Part shown: positions 41,532-52,245 of the stretch, in pieces
Numbering within the stretch: position 1 is the first letter of the stretch
Layout of the letters: the number at the start of each line of letters is the position of its first letter
From: Nostoc sp. NMS2
GTDB taxonomy: Bacteria > Cyanobacteriota > Cyanobacteriia > Cyanobacteriales > Nostocaceae
NCBI RefSeq assembly: GCF_017115105.1
Contig: NZ_JABXKH010000109.1
Location: forward strand, 1 to 64,000
Reading direction: 5' to 3'
Length of the DNA stretch: 64,000 nt
Notes under the pieces: model-generated
The model's input: only the letters and a program-made list of their open reading frames with translations
Database searches by the model: none
Told to the model about the DNA's origin: nothing
Position numbers and translations under genes: made by a program

Positions 41532-44372
41532 ATGGTCATGCTAAAATCCTTCCAACGGCTTGGTTATTTTCCCCACCCCGAACTAGTACCAATTGCGGTT
41601 ATTAAACATCTACGGTCGTGTTTAAAGTTACAAGATTGGGTAAAAGCCATTCCATCCGAACGCCAACGCTACACTTATCTTCAGGCGATTCGGGATTATC
41701 TGAAAGTCAAACAGTATGATAAGGCAGGTCAAAGATTAATAGCCGCATTAGTTGCAGAAGCTGCGGAGGTAAAAGACCACCCTGCTGATTTAATCAATGT
41801 AGCCATTGAAGAATTAGTTAAAGAACGATACGAGTTACCAGCATTTAGTACCCTTGACCGATTAATTCGCCACATTCGTTCAATGGTCAATAATCGCTTG
41901 TTTGCACTTTGTTCTGAAGGGCTTTCCATCAACGAGCAGATTTATTTAGACCAATTGCTAGCGGTTACGAATAATGAGCTAGATGAAAATGCCACACTTA
42001 ATTTACTGAAATCGCCACCTAAAAGTGCCAAACTTAGTGGGATAAAACTCCTACAAAGTAAGTTTGATATTCTTATGACCTTTGGTGATGCCAAGCGACT
42101 GCTACAAAGTATTGCTATCACCAAAGTTAGACATTTTGCAGCACAGGCTAGGGCTTTGGATATCTCGGAATTTCAAGATATTAATTTACCCAAACGTCGG
42201 ACGTTGCTGTTATGTCTATTGTACGAGGCACAGGTTAACACCCGTGATTATCTTGTTGATATGTTTATTAAACGTATCCTCAAGATTCAAAATAATGCTA
42301 AACAGCGATTGCAGGAATTACGCGACAAACATTTAACTGAAACATCAGAGTTATTGGCTACCTTTGGGCAAGTATTAAAAGCATCTACAAAAGCCAAAGA
42401 AACTCAGGATAATGCTATTTTTGGAGAACAGGTGCAATCAATTTTGGATGAACATGGTGGTACAGAATTGCTGTTGCAAAAGTTGGATGAGATTGCAGCG
42501 TACAACACCAATAACCATTTACCGTTGATGTGGCGGTTTTATTCTGCCAATCGGAAAGCACTTTTTAGTTTGGTACGTTCTTTAGATATTCTCTCTACTT
42601 CTGCTGATGAGTCAGTAATTGAAGCATTAAAGTTCGTGTTAGAAAATCAACACAAACGCGCCAAGTATTTACCTTTTGAGATTGATTTAGATTTTATTAG
42701 TAGTAACTGGCGTGCGCTAGTTGTAGAAGAAATTGATGGAGCTGAGGTTTTGGTTCGTCAGCAGTTAGAAATTTGCATCTTTTCAAATCTAGCAACTGAA
42801 TTTAAAACAGGAGATGCGTGTGTTGTGGGTTCGTCAAGTTATGCCGATTTCCGCGAACAATTATTGAGTCATGCTGAATGCGAACCTTTGATAGAAGAAT
42901 ACTGTCGCTTACTTGAATTTCCTGCTAACCCAGATGACTTTGTTAAACACCTACAAGATAAATTAGCACAGGTAGCTTTCGTTGTAGATAATATTTGTGC
43001 GGTTGATAAACAATTCACTATCAATAAAGACGGAGAACCTGTACTTAAAAGAATCCCATCCCTAGCTCAAACGGATGAAGTGGAAGAATTAGAATCAAAA
43101 ATTCGGGCTTTGATGCCGGAGCGCAGTATCTTAGAAATCCTTTGCAATGTTGAGCATTGGTTGAACTGGACAAGGCATTTTGGTCTATTTTCAGGAAGCG
43201 AACCAAAAATATCTGATCCTGCTGAACGTTATATTTTTACTACCTTTAGCTACGGCTGTAATCTTGGCCCTAATCAGATGGCTCGTCATTCCCAAGGTGC
43301 AGTGACAAGTCACATGATTTCTTATACAAACCGTCGCCATATTAGTGCTGCCAAAATTGAAGCTGCAATTCGGGATATTATCAATACGTACAACCGTTTT
43401 AGTTTACCGTCTTGCTGGGGTACAGGGAAAAAGGCTGCTGCTGACGGAAGCAAGTTTGAGATATACGAGAATAATTTACACAGCGAGTATCACATCCGCT
43501 ACGGCGGTTACGGTGGTATCGCCTATCACCATGTCTCTGATAAATATATTGCTTTGTTTACCCACTTTATCACCTGTGGTGTGTGGGAGGCTGTCTATAT
43601 TTTGGATGGGCTGTTGAAAAATCTCTCAGATATTCAACCGGATACTTTGCACGCAGATACTCAAGGTCAATCTGGGCCTGTGTTTGCTATTTCCTATCTT
43701 CTCGGTATCAAATTGATGCCGCGTATCCGTAACTGGAAAGATTTAACTTTTGTTCGCCCCAGCGCAGATGTTACTTACAAGTATATCGAACCGTTGTTTA
43801 AGGGCGTGGTCAATTGGAATTTAATCAAGATTCATTGGTATGACATGATACGTGTAGTACTGTCAATTAAGGCAGGTAAGGTGATGCCTTCGATGCTTCT
43901 ACGTAAATTGGGTAGCTATAGTAAGAAAAATCGACTTTATCAAGCTTTTCTTGAGTTGGGCAAGGTAGTGCGAACAATGTTTTTGCTCGACTATGTTTCT
44001 AATGTGGCTCTTCGCCATGAGATTACAGCGATAACGAATATTGTGGAGATGTACAATGCCTTTCTGGACTGGGTGTTCTTCGGTAAGCTGGGAGCGATTA
44101 CTGAAAATGATCCTATTGAGCAGGAAAAGCGGCTGAAGTATCTTGATTTGGTAGCAAGCGCAGTTATTTTGCAGAATACGGTTGATATGTCGTTGGCTAT
44201 CCAAACGTTAATGTCACAGGGCGAATTGATTCCTATGCGACACCTTGCAGCAATGAGTCCATACATAACAAGACATATCAAAAGATACGGTGATTATGTG
44301 GTGAATTTACATAATATTCCCCAACCATTGGAGGCTGCTATTAATCTTCCACCAGAAATCTTTGAAACCTAG
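41532..44372 (+). CDS. tnpA: Tn3-family transposase TnpA
   Basis: The annotated 946 residues begin MVMLKSFQRLGYFPHPELVP (DUF4158) and include the DDE core: AADGSKFEIYENN (first Asp, about residue 640), LHADTQGQSGPVFAISYLLG (second Asp, about 700) and DYVSNVALRHEITAITNIVE (region of the Glu). It cuts at the 45-bp inverted repeats and makes cointegrates. The frame stays open upstream to 41376 with clear coding (RLIDRTAYPKFKQFPNPKEL, then AELYTPQSEEIKLAKS) but contains no ATG, GTG or TTG. The true start is therefore a rare codon, or the 5' end is damaged. Confidence 0.92.
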   Translation: MVMLKSFQRLGYFPHPELVPIAVIKHLRSCLKLQDWVKAIPSERQRYTYLQAIRDYLKVKQYDKAGQRLIAALVAEAAEVKDHPADLINVAIEELVKERYELPAFSTLDRLIRHIRSMVNNRLFALCSEGLSINEQIYLDQLLAVTNNELDENATLNLLKSPPKSAKLSGIKLLQSKFDILMTFGDAKRLLQSIAITKVRHFAAQARALDISEFQDINLPKRRTLLLCLLYEAQVNTRDYLVDMFIKRILKIQNNAKQRLQELRDKHLTETSELLATFGQVLKASTKAKETQDNAIFGEQVQSILDEHGGTELLLQKLDEIAAYNTNNHLPLMWRFYSANRKALFSLVRSLDILSTSADESVIEALKFVLENQHKRAKYLPFEIDLDFISSNWRALVVEEIDGAEVLVRQQLEICIFSNLATEFKTGDACVVGSSSYADFREQLLSHAECEPLIEEYCRLLEFPANPDDFVKHLQDKLAQVAFVVDNICAVDKQFTINKDGEPVLKRIPSLAQTDEVEELESKIRALMPERSILEILCNVEHWLNWTRHFGLFSGSEPKISDPAERYIFTTFSYGCNLGPNQMARHSQGAVTSHMISYTNRRHISAAKIEAAIRDIINTYNRFSLPSCWGTGKKAAADGSKFEIYENNLHSEYHIRYGGYGGIAYHHVSDKYIALFTHFITCGVWEAVYILDGLLKNLSDIQPDTLHADTQGQSGPVFAISYLLGIKLMPRIRNWKDLTFVRPSADVTYKYIEPLFKGVVNWNLIKIHWYDMIRVVLSIKAGKVMPSMLLRKLGSYSKKNRLYQAFLELGKVVRTMFLLDYVSNVALRHEITAITNIVEMYNAFLDWVFFGKLGAITENDPIEQEKRLKYLDLVASAVILQNTVDMSLAIQTLMSQGELIPMRHLAAMSPYITRHIKRYGDYVVNLHNIPQPLEAAINLPPEIFET

Positions 44373-44388
44373 ATATATCAACGGTTTA

Positions 44389-44433
44389 CAGACCATCTTG
44401 CAGGTTTTTACACGTATCTCGGCTCAATACCAT
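44389..44433 (-). repeat. Tn3 inverted repeat, right, 45 bp
   Basis: Exact reverse complement of 41210-41254. Confidence 0.9.
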
Positions 44434-44925
44434 TCACAGTACCCTCAAGGGTACTTTCTCTATCAAGAACTACTTGAGGGCTTCCATCTCTGTGAGCAAT
44501 TCTCGATGTTGGTTGACAGTGGTTAAATAATGCTAGTTTATCAGGTTACTTTAAGTATACGCAATTCAGCCTAAATATTTTAAGTGATATTACTGAGCAA
44601 TAGATTACTATTTAATTTTAATCCAATAATTGTCTATGTGATATTAGGTAGATTATACCTTTTAGACTCTCTTCATTTAGGAATTACAAAGTTTTCTGCT
44701 GAAAATAGCCACTTGCTATAGACGTATATAAAATAACATCATTAAGATGTAGCAGGTGCTAAAGAACAAATAGATTAAAAGCTATTTTATACCTGCAACG
44801 CAACTTTCAAAAAGATGGTTGTAGATTAGCACTCCAAGCTAACCAGGCATTAGGGTTTAGGGGAGTGAGTTTTTCATGATTAGAGGAGGGATAATACCAG
44901 CCGAGTTACAAGGGGGCAGACACGA
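44434..44925. other. Gap between Tn3 end and DISARM
   Basis: Contains an 8-bp palindrome pair AGTACCCT-CA-AGGGTACT (44438-44455) directly outside the Tn3 end, and a nearby CCCTCAAG/CTTGAGGG pair. The remainder is AT-rich and must contain the DISARM promoter; I cannot pick one with confidence. No ORF is supported. Confidence 0.45.
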
Positions 44926-47900
44926 GTGACTGACATTGTAACTGGACAGATTGTGCGCGTGCGATCGCGGCAATATCTTGTAGAAGAAGTTGTGTCGAAA
45001 CCGTCTCCAGAGCAAGACACTAAAGTTAGTCTTTCTTGTTTAGAAGATGATGCGTTAGGAGAATCGCTAGAAGTTCTTTGGGAACGGGAAATAGATGCCA
45101 AAATCGTCGGGGCAACATCTTGGGATTCCATAGCAAATCGAGGTTTTGATAATCCGCGTCTATTTTCTGCCTATCTGCACACATTACGGTGGAATTGCGT
45201 AACCTCCACAGATGCCAAGCTTTTCCAAGCGCCTTACCGAGCAGGTATAGAAGTCAAAGCGTATCAGCTAGAGACCACTGCGTAAAGCTTTACTGATGCC
45301 GAGAGTTGGTTTGTTTATTGCCGATGATGTCGGTTTGGGGAAAACCATCGAGGCAGGGCTGATACTGCGTGAGATGTTGATGCGGCAAAAGGTTAGACGA
45401 GTCGTTATCTCGTGTCCGCCGTCAGTGGTAAGGCAATGGCAAGAAGAAATGGAGAGTCGCTTTGGACTCACATTTATGATTCTGGATCGTGAGTTTATTG
45501 CTGCCCGTCGTCAAGAACGGGGTTATGGAATTAACCCTTGGATGACACACACTAGGTTCATTATTTCCCACGCTTTGCTACGAGATGAAACCTATGCCGC
45601 ACCATTACGGGACTGGCTTGGTGATTTTGCGGCTGCTTCCATGCTCATCCTGGACGAAGCTCACAATGCTGCACCTGCGAGTGGTGCAAAGTATGCCGTT
45701 GATTCCCAACTTACCAAAACTGTTCGAGATTTAGCACCGCGTTTTGAACACAAGCTGTTCTTGTCTGCCACTCCCCACAATGGACACTCCAACAGCTTTG
45801 CTGCCTTACTAGAAATTCTCGACCCCCAGCGTTTCTGCCGAGGAGTACCCGTTCGTAATCGCAAGTTGCTGGACACAGTAATGGTGCGGCGCTTAAAACA
45901 AGATTTACGGGAGATTGGAGAAGAGTTTCCCCAACGCTACGTTCTTCCTATAGTTATTGATAACCTGCCAGAAGACGCACCAGAACTCAAATTATCCCGA
46001 TTGCTGCAACAGTATCGCAATCTGCGTGAGGAAAAGCTCAAAGATGCAGCGAAATCTACCCAGACTACGGCGATGCTGGTGATTACTTCACTACAAAAGC
46101 GTCTTTTGTCTTCCATTGAGGCATTTGCTCGGACTTTAAAGGTGCATCGGACGGGGATGGAAAAGCAAGCGGCTCACCGCCCCACCATACATCAAGTCAG
46201 TCTACCTTTGCTGTTTGAATCCCCTGGTGCAGACGACGAACGGGCTGAATTCTCCGAAGAGGAAGTAATTGCAGAAGAAGATGCTCAAATGACAGCAGCT
46301 AGTATGCAGGCTGCCGGACAAACAGCGCGTGAATTAGCAATTTTAGATGAAATGGCAGATGTAGCTAATTCCTCTCGCTACCAGCCAGATCCGAGGATTC
46401 AACAACTGGTGGAGTGGATTCGCCAAAATCTTTGTCCCGATCTGGGTCAAGCGAATGCTGCTTGGTTAGAAAGACGAGTAATTATATTTACAGAATATAC
46501 AGATACTAAATGTTATTTACAACAGCAATTACAAAGTGCGATCGCTAATTCTAACCGCGAACAAGAACGCATAGATGTATTTCACGGGGGCATTGGAGAA
46601 GAACGCCGCGAAGCGATTAAAAGTGCATTTAACGCTGATCCAGCACGTCATCCCCTACGAATCCTGATTGCTACAGATGCAGCACGGGAGGGAGTGAATC
46701 TGCAAAATAACTGTGCTGACTTGTTCCACTTTGATGTGCCGTGGAACCCATCAAGGATGGAACAGCGTAACGGACGGATTGACCGCAAATTACAGCGATC
46801 GCCTGTTGTCCATTGTTACTACTTTGTTTTACCGCAACGCACAGAAGACAAAGTATTGGATGTACTGGTGCGGAAAACAGCCACGATTCAACAAGAACTT
46901 GGCAGCCTTGCACCAGTAGTTGAAAGAAATGTGTCGCGCCTACTCGCTAATGGAATTCGCCACCAAGAAGTAAATAATCTTGCCGACTCTATTAATAAAG
47001 CAGAGCAACTCAGTAACAAGGAAACAGTAAACACACAGGTAATTAATGAGGAACTGGAGCAAGCCAGACTCCGCCAACAGGATTTGACTAAACAAGTTGA
47101 GAATTTACAAGAAATGTTGCAAGAATCGCGGAAGTGGTTGGGACTAGATGACAATCACTTCCGTAATGCCATCTCTGCTTCTTTAGAAATTCTGGGAGTC
47201 CCAACACTTGCCCCTGTAGATGTGAATGAAGTTGCTAACAATCCTGTAACTGCGCGTTGGACAATTCCGGCTCTCGACCAGCGTACTGGTGCAGATCCAA
47301 CATGGTCAACTACACTTGATACCCTGAGAACACCTCGAAAAATCGGACAAAAGCCTTGGGAATGGCGAAAAGAAGCACCGATTCGTCCTGTAGTTTTTCG
47401 AGATCCTGGTTCTTTAGATGGGGATGTAGTTCATCTGCATTTAGAACACAGAATTGTCCAGCGTTTACTGAGCAGGTTTTTAGCTCAGGGTTTCTTGCAC
47501 GATGAATTAACTCGTGCTTGTGTTTGTCTAACTAATGACCCAATGCCAAAAGTGATTGCGCTGGGACGGCTGGCTCTGTATGGTGAACGGGCTTCTCGCT
47601 TACACGACCAAGTAATTGCAGTAGCAGCAGAATGGTCAGACCCAATCAGCCGAGGACGCAAGAAACTTCAATCTTTAAGAGAAGGCGAGAAAGACAACGT
47701 ACTGGAATTACTGGAAAATTCCCTAGCTTCCCCTCACTTGCTGGAAGTTGCCGAAGCGGTAAAAGAGCGATTGAAAAAAAGTGCTGCCCAAGATGTAGCA
47801 GAATTAATTCCTCATCTGGAACGCCGCGCCACAGCTTTGGCTGAAAGGGCTGAGAAAAACCTGGCCAATCGCGGTACTAAAGAAGCTGCTGAGATGAAGA

Positions 47901-48148
47901 AGATTCTGGAGGAACAGCAGACGCGAATTCTCAAGTGCCAAGAAGAATCTAAGGCAGTGCAGTTGTCTCTTCCATTTATAGAAGAACAGCGCCAATTGGA
48001 TGCAGACCGTCGCCATTGGGAAAAACGCCTGCAAGCGATCGCAACCGAACTAATTTCAGAACCAGCCCGGATTGAAGCCGCCTACAAAGTAAAAGCAGTG
48101 CGGGTTGAGCCAGTCGGCGTAATTTATTTATGGCCGATTTCCGGCTAG
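44926..48148 (+). pseudogene. drmD: drmD, DISARM class 1 SNF2-like helicase, frameshifted
   Basis: The N-terminal 119 codons (GTG 44926, ribosome site AAGGGGG) end in GIEVKAYQLETTA and a stop at 45285. The helicase continues from 45296 in another phase: LFIADDVGLGKTIEAGLIL (Walker A), LILDEAHNAAP (motif II), LSATPHNGHSNSF, VIIFTEYTDTKCYL and TDAAREGVNLQNNC with RNGRIDRKLQRS (motif VI). Removing one A near 45274 gives YQLEPLRKALLMPRVGL, which joins the parts smoothly. DrmD is the SNF2-like ATPase of class 1 DISARM. It may be inactive, or the base may be an assembly error. All helicase motifs lie in the second frame. Confidence 0.88.
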
Positions 48149-48162
48149 AGGGAGTATAAACA

Positions 48163-51100
48163 ATGGCAAACGATCCAGAAATTCGGTTACATAAAGAATG
48201 GTTAGGCTTTCTCCAGCCGGTGGGGTTGGTGGTGTCTCCGCCTGCATTGTCAGCAGCCCAAGCTGTGGTTAACCGCAATGTGGTAGAACTGCAACAAACA
48301 TTGCAAGAAGTTGCCAGACGCGAACCCGTCTCCGGTGACATAGGCAAGAAAACCTTTGGAATTGACGACTTTCCTGCTTTTACTATCAATGTTTTAGGTT
48401 GGCAACCAGAAGATTTAGTTGTCAGTCCAGAGTCATTAGCGATCGCACTCCCAGATTACAACGAAGTTTTGACACCCACATATGCTGTACCCGACCCTAA
48501 TGGCGGTTGGATGATGCTGGTACAGGTGCTTCCTGATGGGACTGAACTCGACAATGCAGGCGCGGAGGATAGTAAATCTACTGGTTGGCACGCCAGCCCC
48601 CAGTCTAAGTTTGAGCGCCTTTTAAAAGAAACAAAAGTTTACATTGGGCTATTGTGCAACAATACAGAATTGCGTTTGGTTTATGCACCACTTGGTGAGT
48701 CATCGGGACACCTGACTTTTCCTGTGCAGGCAATGTGTGAGGTATCTGGGCGGCTGATTTTGGGTGCAATGGAGATGTTGCTCTCGGCTGATCGATTGTT
48801 TAATGTCCCTAGCGATCGCCGTTTGTCTGCAATTCTGGAGAAAAGCCGGAAATATCAAAACGATGTCTCTATTAAGCTAGCAGAGCAGGTATTAGAGGCA
48901 TTATGGGATTTACTGCGCGGCTTCCAAATAGCAGATGCAACTACTAAAAGCGGCTTAATAAGTGATATTGCCACGACTGCACCCCAGCATATTTACGGTG
49001 GACTGATTACCATCTTGCTACGGTTGGTGTTCCTGCTTTACGCTGAAGACCGTGGACTGATGTCTCAAGATGCAGTTTATACACGCTACTACTCAGTTAG
49101 TGGACTTTACGAGCGCTTAAGAGAAGATGCAGGCAACTACCCAGATACAATGGATCAACGGTATGGTGCTTGGGCATGGTTGCTGAGTCTGTTTCGTTTG
49201 GTTTACGACGGCGGCGGTCATGCTGATTTGTACTTACCTGCTCGTCATGGGCAACTATTTGACCCAGATGAATATCCGTTTTTAGAAGGTCGTCCCCAGT
49301 ATACAGCATATCAAACAGGGGAAAGTCTTGAACCCCCTCGCGTTTCAGATGGTGTCATTCACAGAGTATTGCAAGGGTTGCTGGTACTGGATGGAGAACG
49401 CCTGTCTTACCGTTCTTTGGATGTTGAGAAACTTGGCTCTGTTTATGAAGCAGTTACGGGCTATGAGGTAGAAAGAGCAAGTAGTCCTGCCATCGGTGTT
49501 TGGAGTAAACCTAAAGGTTCCAAATCTTCGGTGACAGTTGTTGTCAGCGTTGAGGAAGTTCTCAAAACTAAGGTGGGAGAACGGGCTAAATATTTAAAGG
49601 ATGTTGCAGGTTGCGAAATTACTGGTAAATCCCTAACTGAGTTCAAGGATGCGAGGACAGCAGAGGATGTAGTGGCGGCGTTAGGACGCAAGGTATCACC
49701 GAAAACGCCGAGTTTAATGCCTGTGGGTTCTCTGTATTTGCAACCGGGGGAAGAACTGCGGCGTAGTGGTACTCATTATACGCCTCGTACTTTGACAGAG
49801 CCGATTGTTAAAGAAACCCTCAGACCGATTTTATCAGCTTTGGGAGAAAACCCCACACCTGAGCAGATTTTAGAGTTGAAAGTTTGTGATTTGGCGATGG
49901 GGTCAGGGGCATTCTTGGTCGAAAGTTGTCGTCAGTTGGCTGAAAAATTAGTTGAAGCGTGGAATAAGCAAAACGTATTACCTGAAATTCCAATTGATGA
50001 AGAACCATTACTTTATGCGCGGCGGTTAGTGGCGCAACGGTGTTTGTATGGTGTGGATAAAAACCCTTTTGCAGTGAATTTGGCTAAGTTATCTTTGTGG
50101 CTGGCGACTTTGGCGAAAGCTCATCCTTTTACTTTTTTAGACCATGCGTTGAAATGGGGTGATTCCTTAGTTGGGTTAACTTCTGAACAAATTAAAACGT
50201 TTAATTGGGATGAAGATAAAACCTATACAGACCCCAATTTACCTTTGTTTAATCTGTCGATGGAGAAGGTGAAGTTTGACAGAGATGTAATTCACAAGTT
50301 AGATGAGGACAATTATGCAGCGAAGCGTGTTTTTTACGAAAATATAGAAACAGAGTTGCATGATATTCGGCTAAAAGGGGATTTAGTTATTGCTTCCTTT
50401 TTCGCTAAGGATAAGGATAAGGCGAGAAAGGATGAGCGTGATAATTCATGGTTAAAGTTTTATAACAGGCAGAAAAATCAAGAAGATGATTTAGATGTCA
50501 GGCGAATTTGTGCAGAGTTGCGGTATGGTGAAAAACCTGTTCCCGCGTTTAATTGGGAGATTGAACTTCCAGAGGTATTTGATAGAGATAATCCGGGGTT
50601 TGATGCGATTGTTGGTAATCCACCATTTTTAGGTGGTAAACGAATTAGTACAGTATTAGGAGATAGTTATAGAGATTGGTTGCCTGTAGTAAATCCAGAA
50701 GCTAATAACAATAGTGATTTAGTTGCTCACTTTTTCAGACGAGCGTTTACACTGTTACGGAAGTTTGGCTCTTTTGGCTTGATTGCTACAAATACTATTT
50801 TTCAAGGTGATACACGTAGCAGTGGATTAAGCTATATCTGTCATAATGAAGGTATAATTTACAATGCTCAAAAGCGGTTAATTTGGCCGGGTTTAGCAGC
50901 CGTTATTGTAAGTGTAGTTCACATTTTTAAAGGTGAGTATAAAGGTATAAAGCTGTTAGATGGGCGCGAAGTTGACTTAATTTCTGCCTTTCTATTTAAG
51001 TCAGGTGGACATAAAAACCCTGCTGTTTTATTAGCAAATACTAATAAAAGTTTCATTGGTAGCATTGTGCTGGGAATGGGTTTCACATTTGATGATTCCA

Positions 51101-52134
51101 ACCCTGACACTACACCTATTCCAGAAATGCACCGTTTGATTGAACAAAATCCCAAAAATCAAGAGCGAATATTTCCTTATATTGGTGGAGAAGAGGTTAA
51201 CTCTAGTCCGACTCATTCACATCATCGCTATGTAATTAATTTTGGTGAGATGAGTGAGACGGAAGCGCAAGAATATTCAGATTTGTATAAGATAGTCAAA
51301 GAAAAAGTTTTTCCAGAACGAAAGAATAAGCCAGGAAGCTATAGCCGTCAGTGGTGGCTTTTTGGGCGTAGAAACCAAGAGGGTAATAAAGCGATAGCCC
51401 CTCTTAATCGTGTATTGGTAAGTTGTATTATCGGTAAACATTTATCTTTTGCATTTTTACCAAATGGGATGGTTTATTCTCATAAATTAGTCGTTTTAGC
51501 AATAGATAAAAATGCAGCTTTTACTATTTTACAAAGTCGTATTCACGAAATATTTGCACGATTTTTTTCTTCTACTATGAAGGATGATCTTAACTATTCT
51601 CCTACCGATTGCTTTGAAACCTTCGCCTTCCCCGAAAACTGGGAAATCAATTGCACCCTAGAAACTGTGGGTAAAACCTACTATGAATACCGCGCCGCCT
51701 TAATGGTTCGTAACAACCAGGGACTCACCGACACATACAACCGCTTCCACGATCCCGACGAACGCCACCCCGATATTTTACAACTACGCTTACTCCACGC
51801 CCAAATGGATCGGGCTGTCCTCAATGCTTACGGCTGGACAGATATTTCCACAGACTGCACCTTCCTGCTTGACTACGAAGACGAAGAAGACGACGAAAAC
51901 ACCAGCAAACGCCAGAAGAAAAAGCCTTGGCGCTACCGTTGGGCTGAAGAAATTCATGACGAAGTATTAGCCCGCTTACTCGAACTCAACCAGCAACGCG
52001 CCGAAGCGGAAATTTTAGGCGGTAAGGCTGCTGAGAAATCCAAGGGAAAAGGGAATACTAAAAAAGTAGCGAAATCTCGCAAGGCGACGGAAACGACTTT
52101 AACTATTCCTGATTTTCCCTCTACTTCTATGTGA
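48163..52134 (+). CDS. drmMI: DrmMI, DISARM class 1 adenine methyltransferase
   Basis: A 1323-residue N6-adenine DNA methyltransferase with motif I KVCDLAMGSGAFLVESCRQL (about residue 570) and motif IV DAIVGNPPFLGGKRI (about 820), preceded by SGTHYTPRTLTEPIV as in Eco57I-type enzymes. The Lys-rich C-terminal tail (GNTKKVAKSRKATETT) is likely unstructured. In DISARM this enzyme marks host DNA as self. It starts 15 bp after drmD, so the two are in one operon. No frameshift or missing catalytic residue is visible. Confidence 0.92.
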   Translation: MANDPEIRLHKEWLGFLQPVGLVVSPPALSAAQAVVNRNVVELQQTLQEVARREPVSGDIGKKTFGIDDFPAFTINVLGWQPEDLVVSPESLAIALPDYNEVLTPTYAVPDPNGGWMMLVQVLPDGTELDNAGAEDSKSTGWHASPQSKFERLLKETKVYIGLLCNNTELRLVYAPLGESSGHLTFPVQAMCEVSGRLILGAMEMLLSADRLFNVPSDRRLSAILEKSRKYQNDVSIKLAEQVLEALWDLLRGFQIADATTKSGLISDIATTAPQHIYGGLITILLRLVFLLYAEDRGLMSQDAVYTRYYSVSGLYERLREDAGNYPDTMDQRYGAWAWLLSLFRLVYDGGGHADLYLPARHGQLFDPDEYPFLEGRPQYTAYQTGESLEPPRVSDGVIHRVLQGLLVLDGERLSYRSLDVEKLGSVYEAVTGYEVERASSPAIGVWSKPKGSKSSVTVVVSVEEVLKTKVGERAKYLKDVAGCEITGKSLTEFKDARTAEDVVAALGRKVSPKTPSLMPVGSLYLQPGEELRRSGTHYTPRTLTEPIVKETLRPILSALGENPTPEQILELKVCDLAMGSGAFLVESCRQLAEKLVEAWNKQNVLPEIPIDEEPLLYARRLVAQRCLYGVDKNPFAVNLAKLSLWLATLAKAHPFTFLDHALKWGDSLVGLTSEQIKTFNWDEDKTYTDPNLPLFNLSMEKVKFDRDVIHKLDEDNYAAKRVFYENIETELHDIRLKGDLVIASFFAKDKDKARKDERDNSWLKFYNRQKNQEDDLDVRRICAELRYGEKPVPAFNWEIELPEVFDRDNPGFDAIVGNPPFLGGKRISTVLGDSYRDWLPVVNPEANNNSDLVAHFFRRAFTLLRKFGSFGLIATNTIFQGDTRSSGLSYICHNEGIIYNAQKRLIWPGLAAVIVSVVHIFKGEYKGIKLLDGREVDLISAFLFKSGGHKNPAVLLANTNKSFIGSIVLGMGFTFDDSNPDTTPIPEMHRLIEQNPKNQERIFPYIGGEEVNSSPTHSHHRYVINFGEMSETEAQEYSDLYKIVKEKVFPERKNKPGSYSRQWWLFGRRNQEGNKAIAPLNRVLVSCIIGKHLSFAFLPNGMVYSHKLVVLAIDKNAAFTILQSRIHEIFARFFSSTMKDDLNYSPTDCFETFAFPENWEINCTLETVGKTYYEYRAALMVRNNQGLTDTYNRFHDPDERHPDILQLRLLHAQMDRAVLNAYGWTDISTDCTFLLDYEDEEDDENTSKRQKKKPWRYRWAEEIHDEVLARLLELNQQRAEAEILGGKAAEKSKGKGNTKKVAKSRKATETTLTIPDFPSTSM

Positions 52135-52207
52135 GAGGTTCAACGTTAGCCATACCGATGAATTCCCAAAAAAGCATAGCCATCCTAAATCATTTATGAA
52201 CACTTAC

Positions 52208-52235
52208 TGTTCCCTGTTCCCTATTCCCTGTTCCC
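52208..52235. repeat. Heptamer tandem repeat (TRTTCCC)x4
   Basis: Four exact-length copies of TGTTCCC or TATTCCC in the gap between drmMI and drmA. Short tandem heptamers of this kind are typical of heterocystous cyanobacteria. It could affect transcript stability within the operon. Confidence 0.75.
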
Positions 52236-52245
52236 TGCCCTCATT

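Larger units (their letters stand above)
41212..44431 (+). mobile_element. Minimal Tn3-family transposon, 3.2 kb
   Basis: Perfect long inverted repeats enclose a Tn3-type transposase and one small zinc-ribbon ORF on the other strand. No resolvase or integrase (tnpR or tnpI) and no res site are visible, so cointegrates could not be resolved by the element itself. The 5 bases outside each end (TATAT and ATTCA) are not a target duplication, so the ends may have been shuffled after insertion. It lies 0.5 kb upstream of DISARM. Confidence 0.85.

Noticed and set aside
41210-44433. 5-bp target duplication expected for Tn3
   Set aside because: Flanks read TATAT and ATTCA; no duplication, so none is claimed.
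44438-44520. Possible C-terminal gene fragment (HRELLTEMEALK) on the minus strand beside the Tn3 end
   Set aside because: Only about 20 codons after an upstream stop; too short to support.
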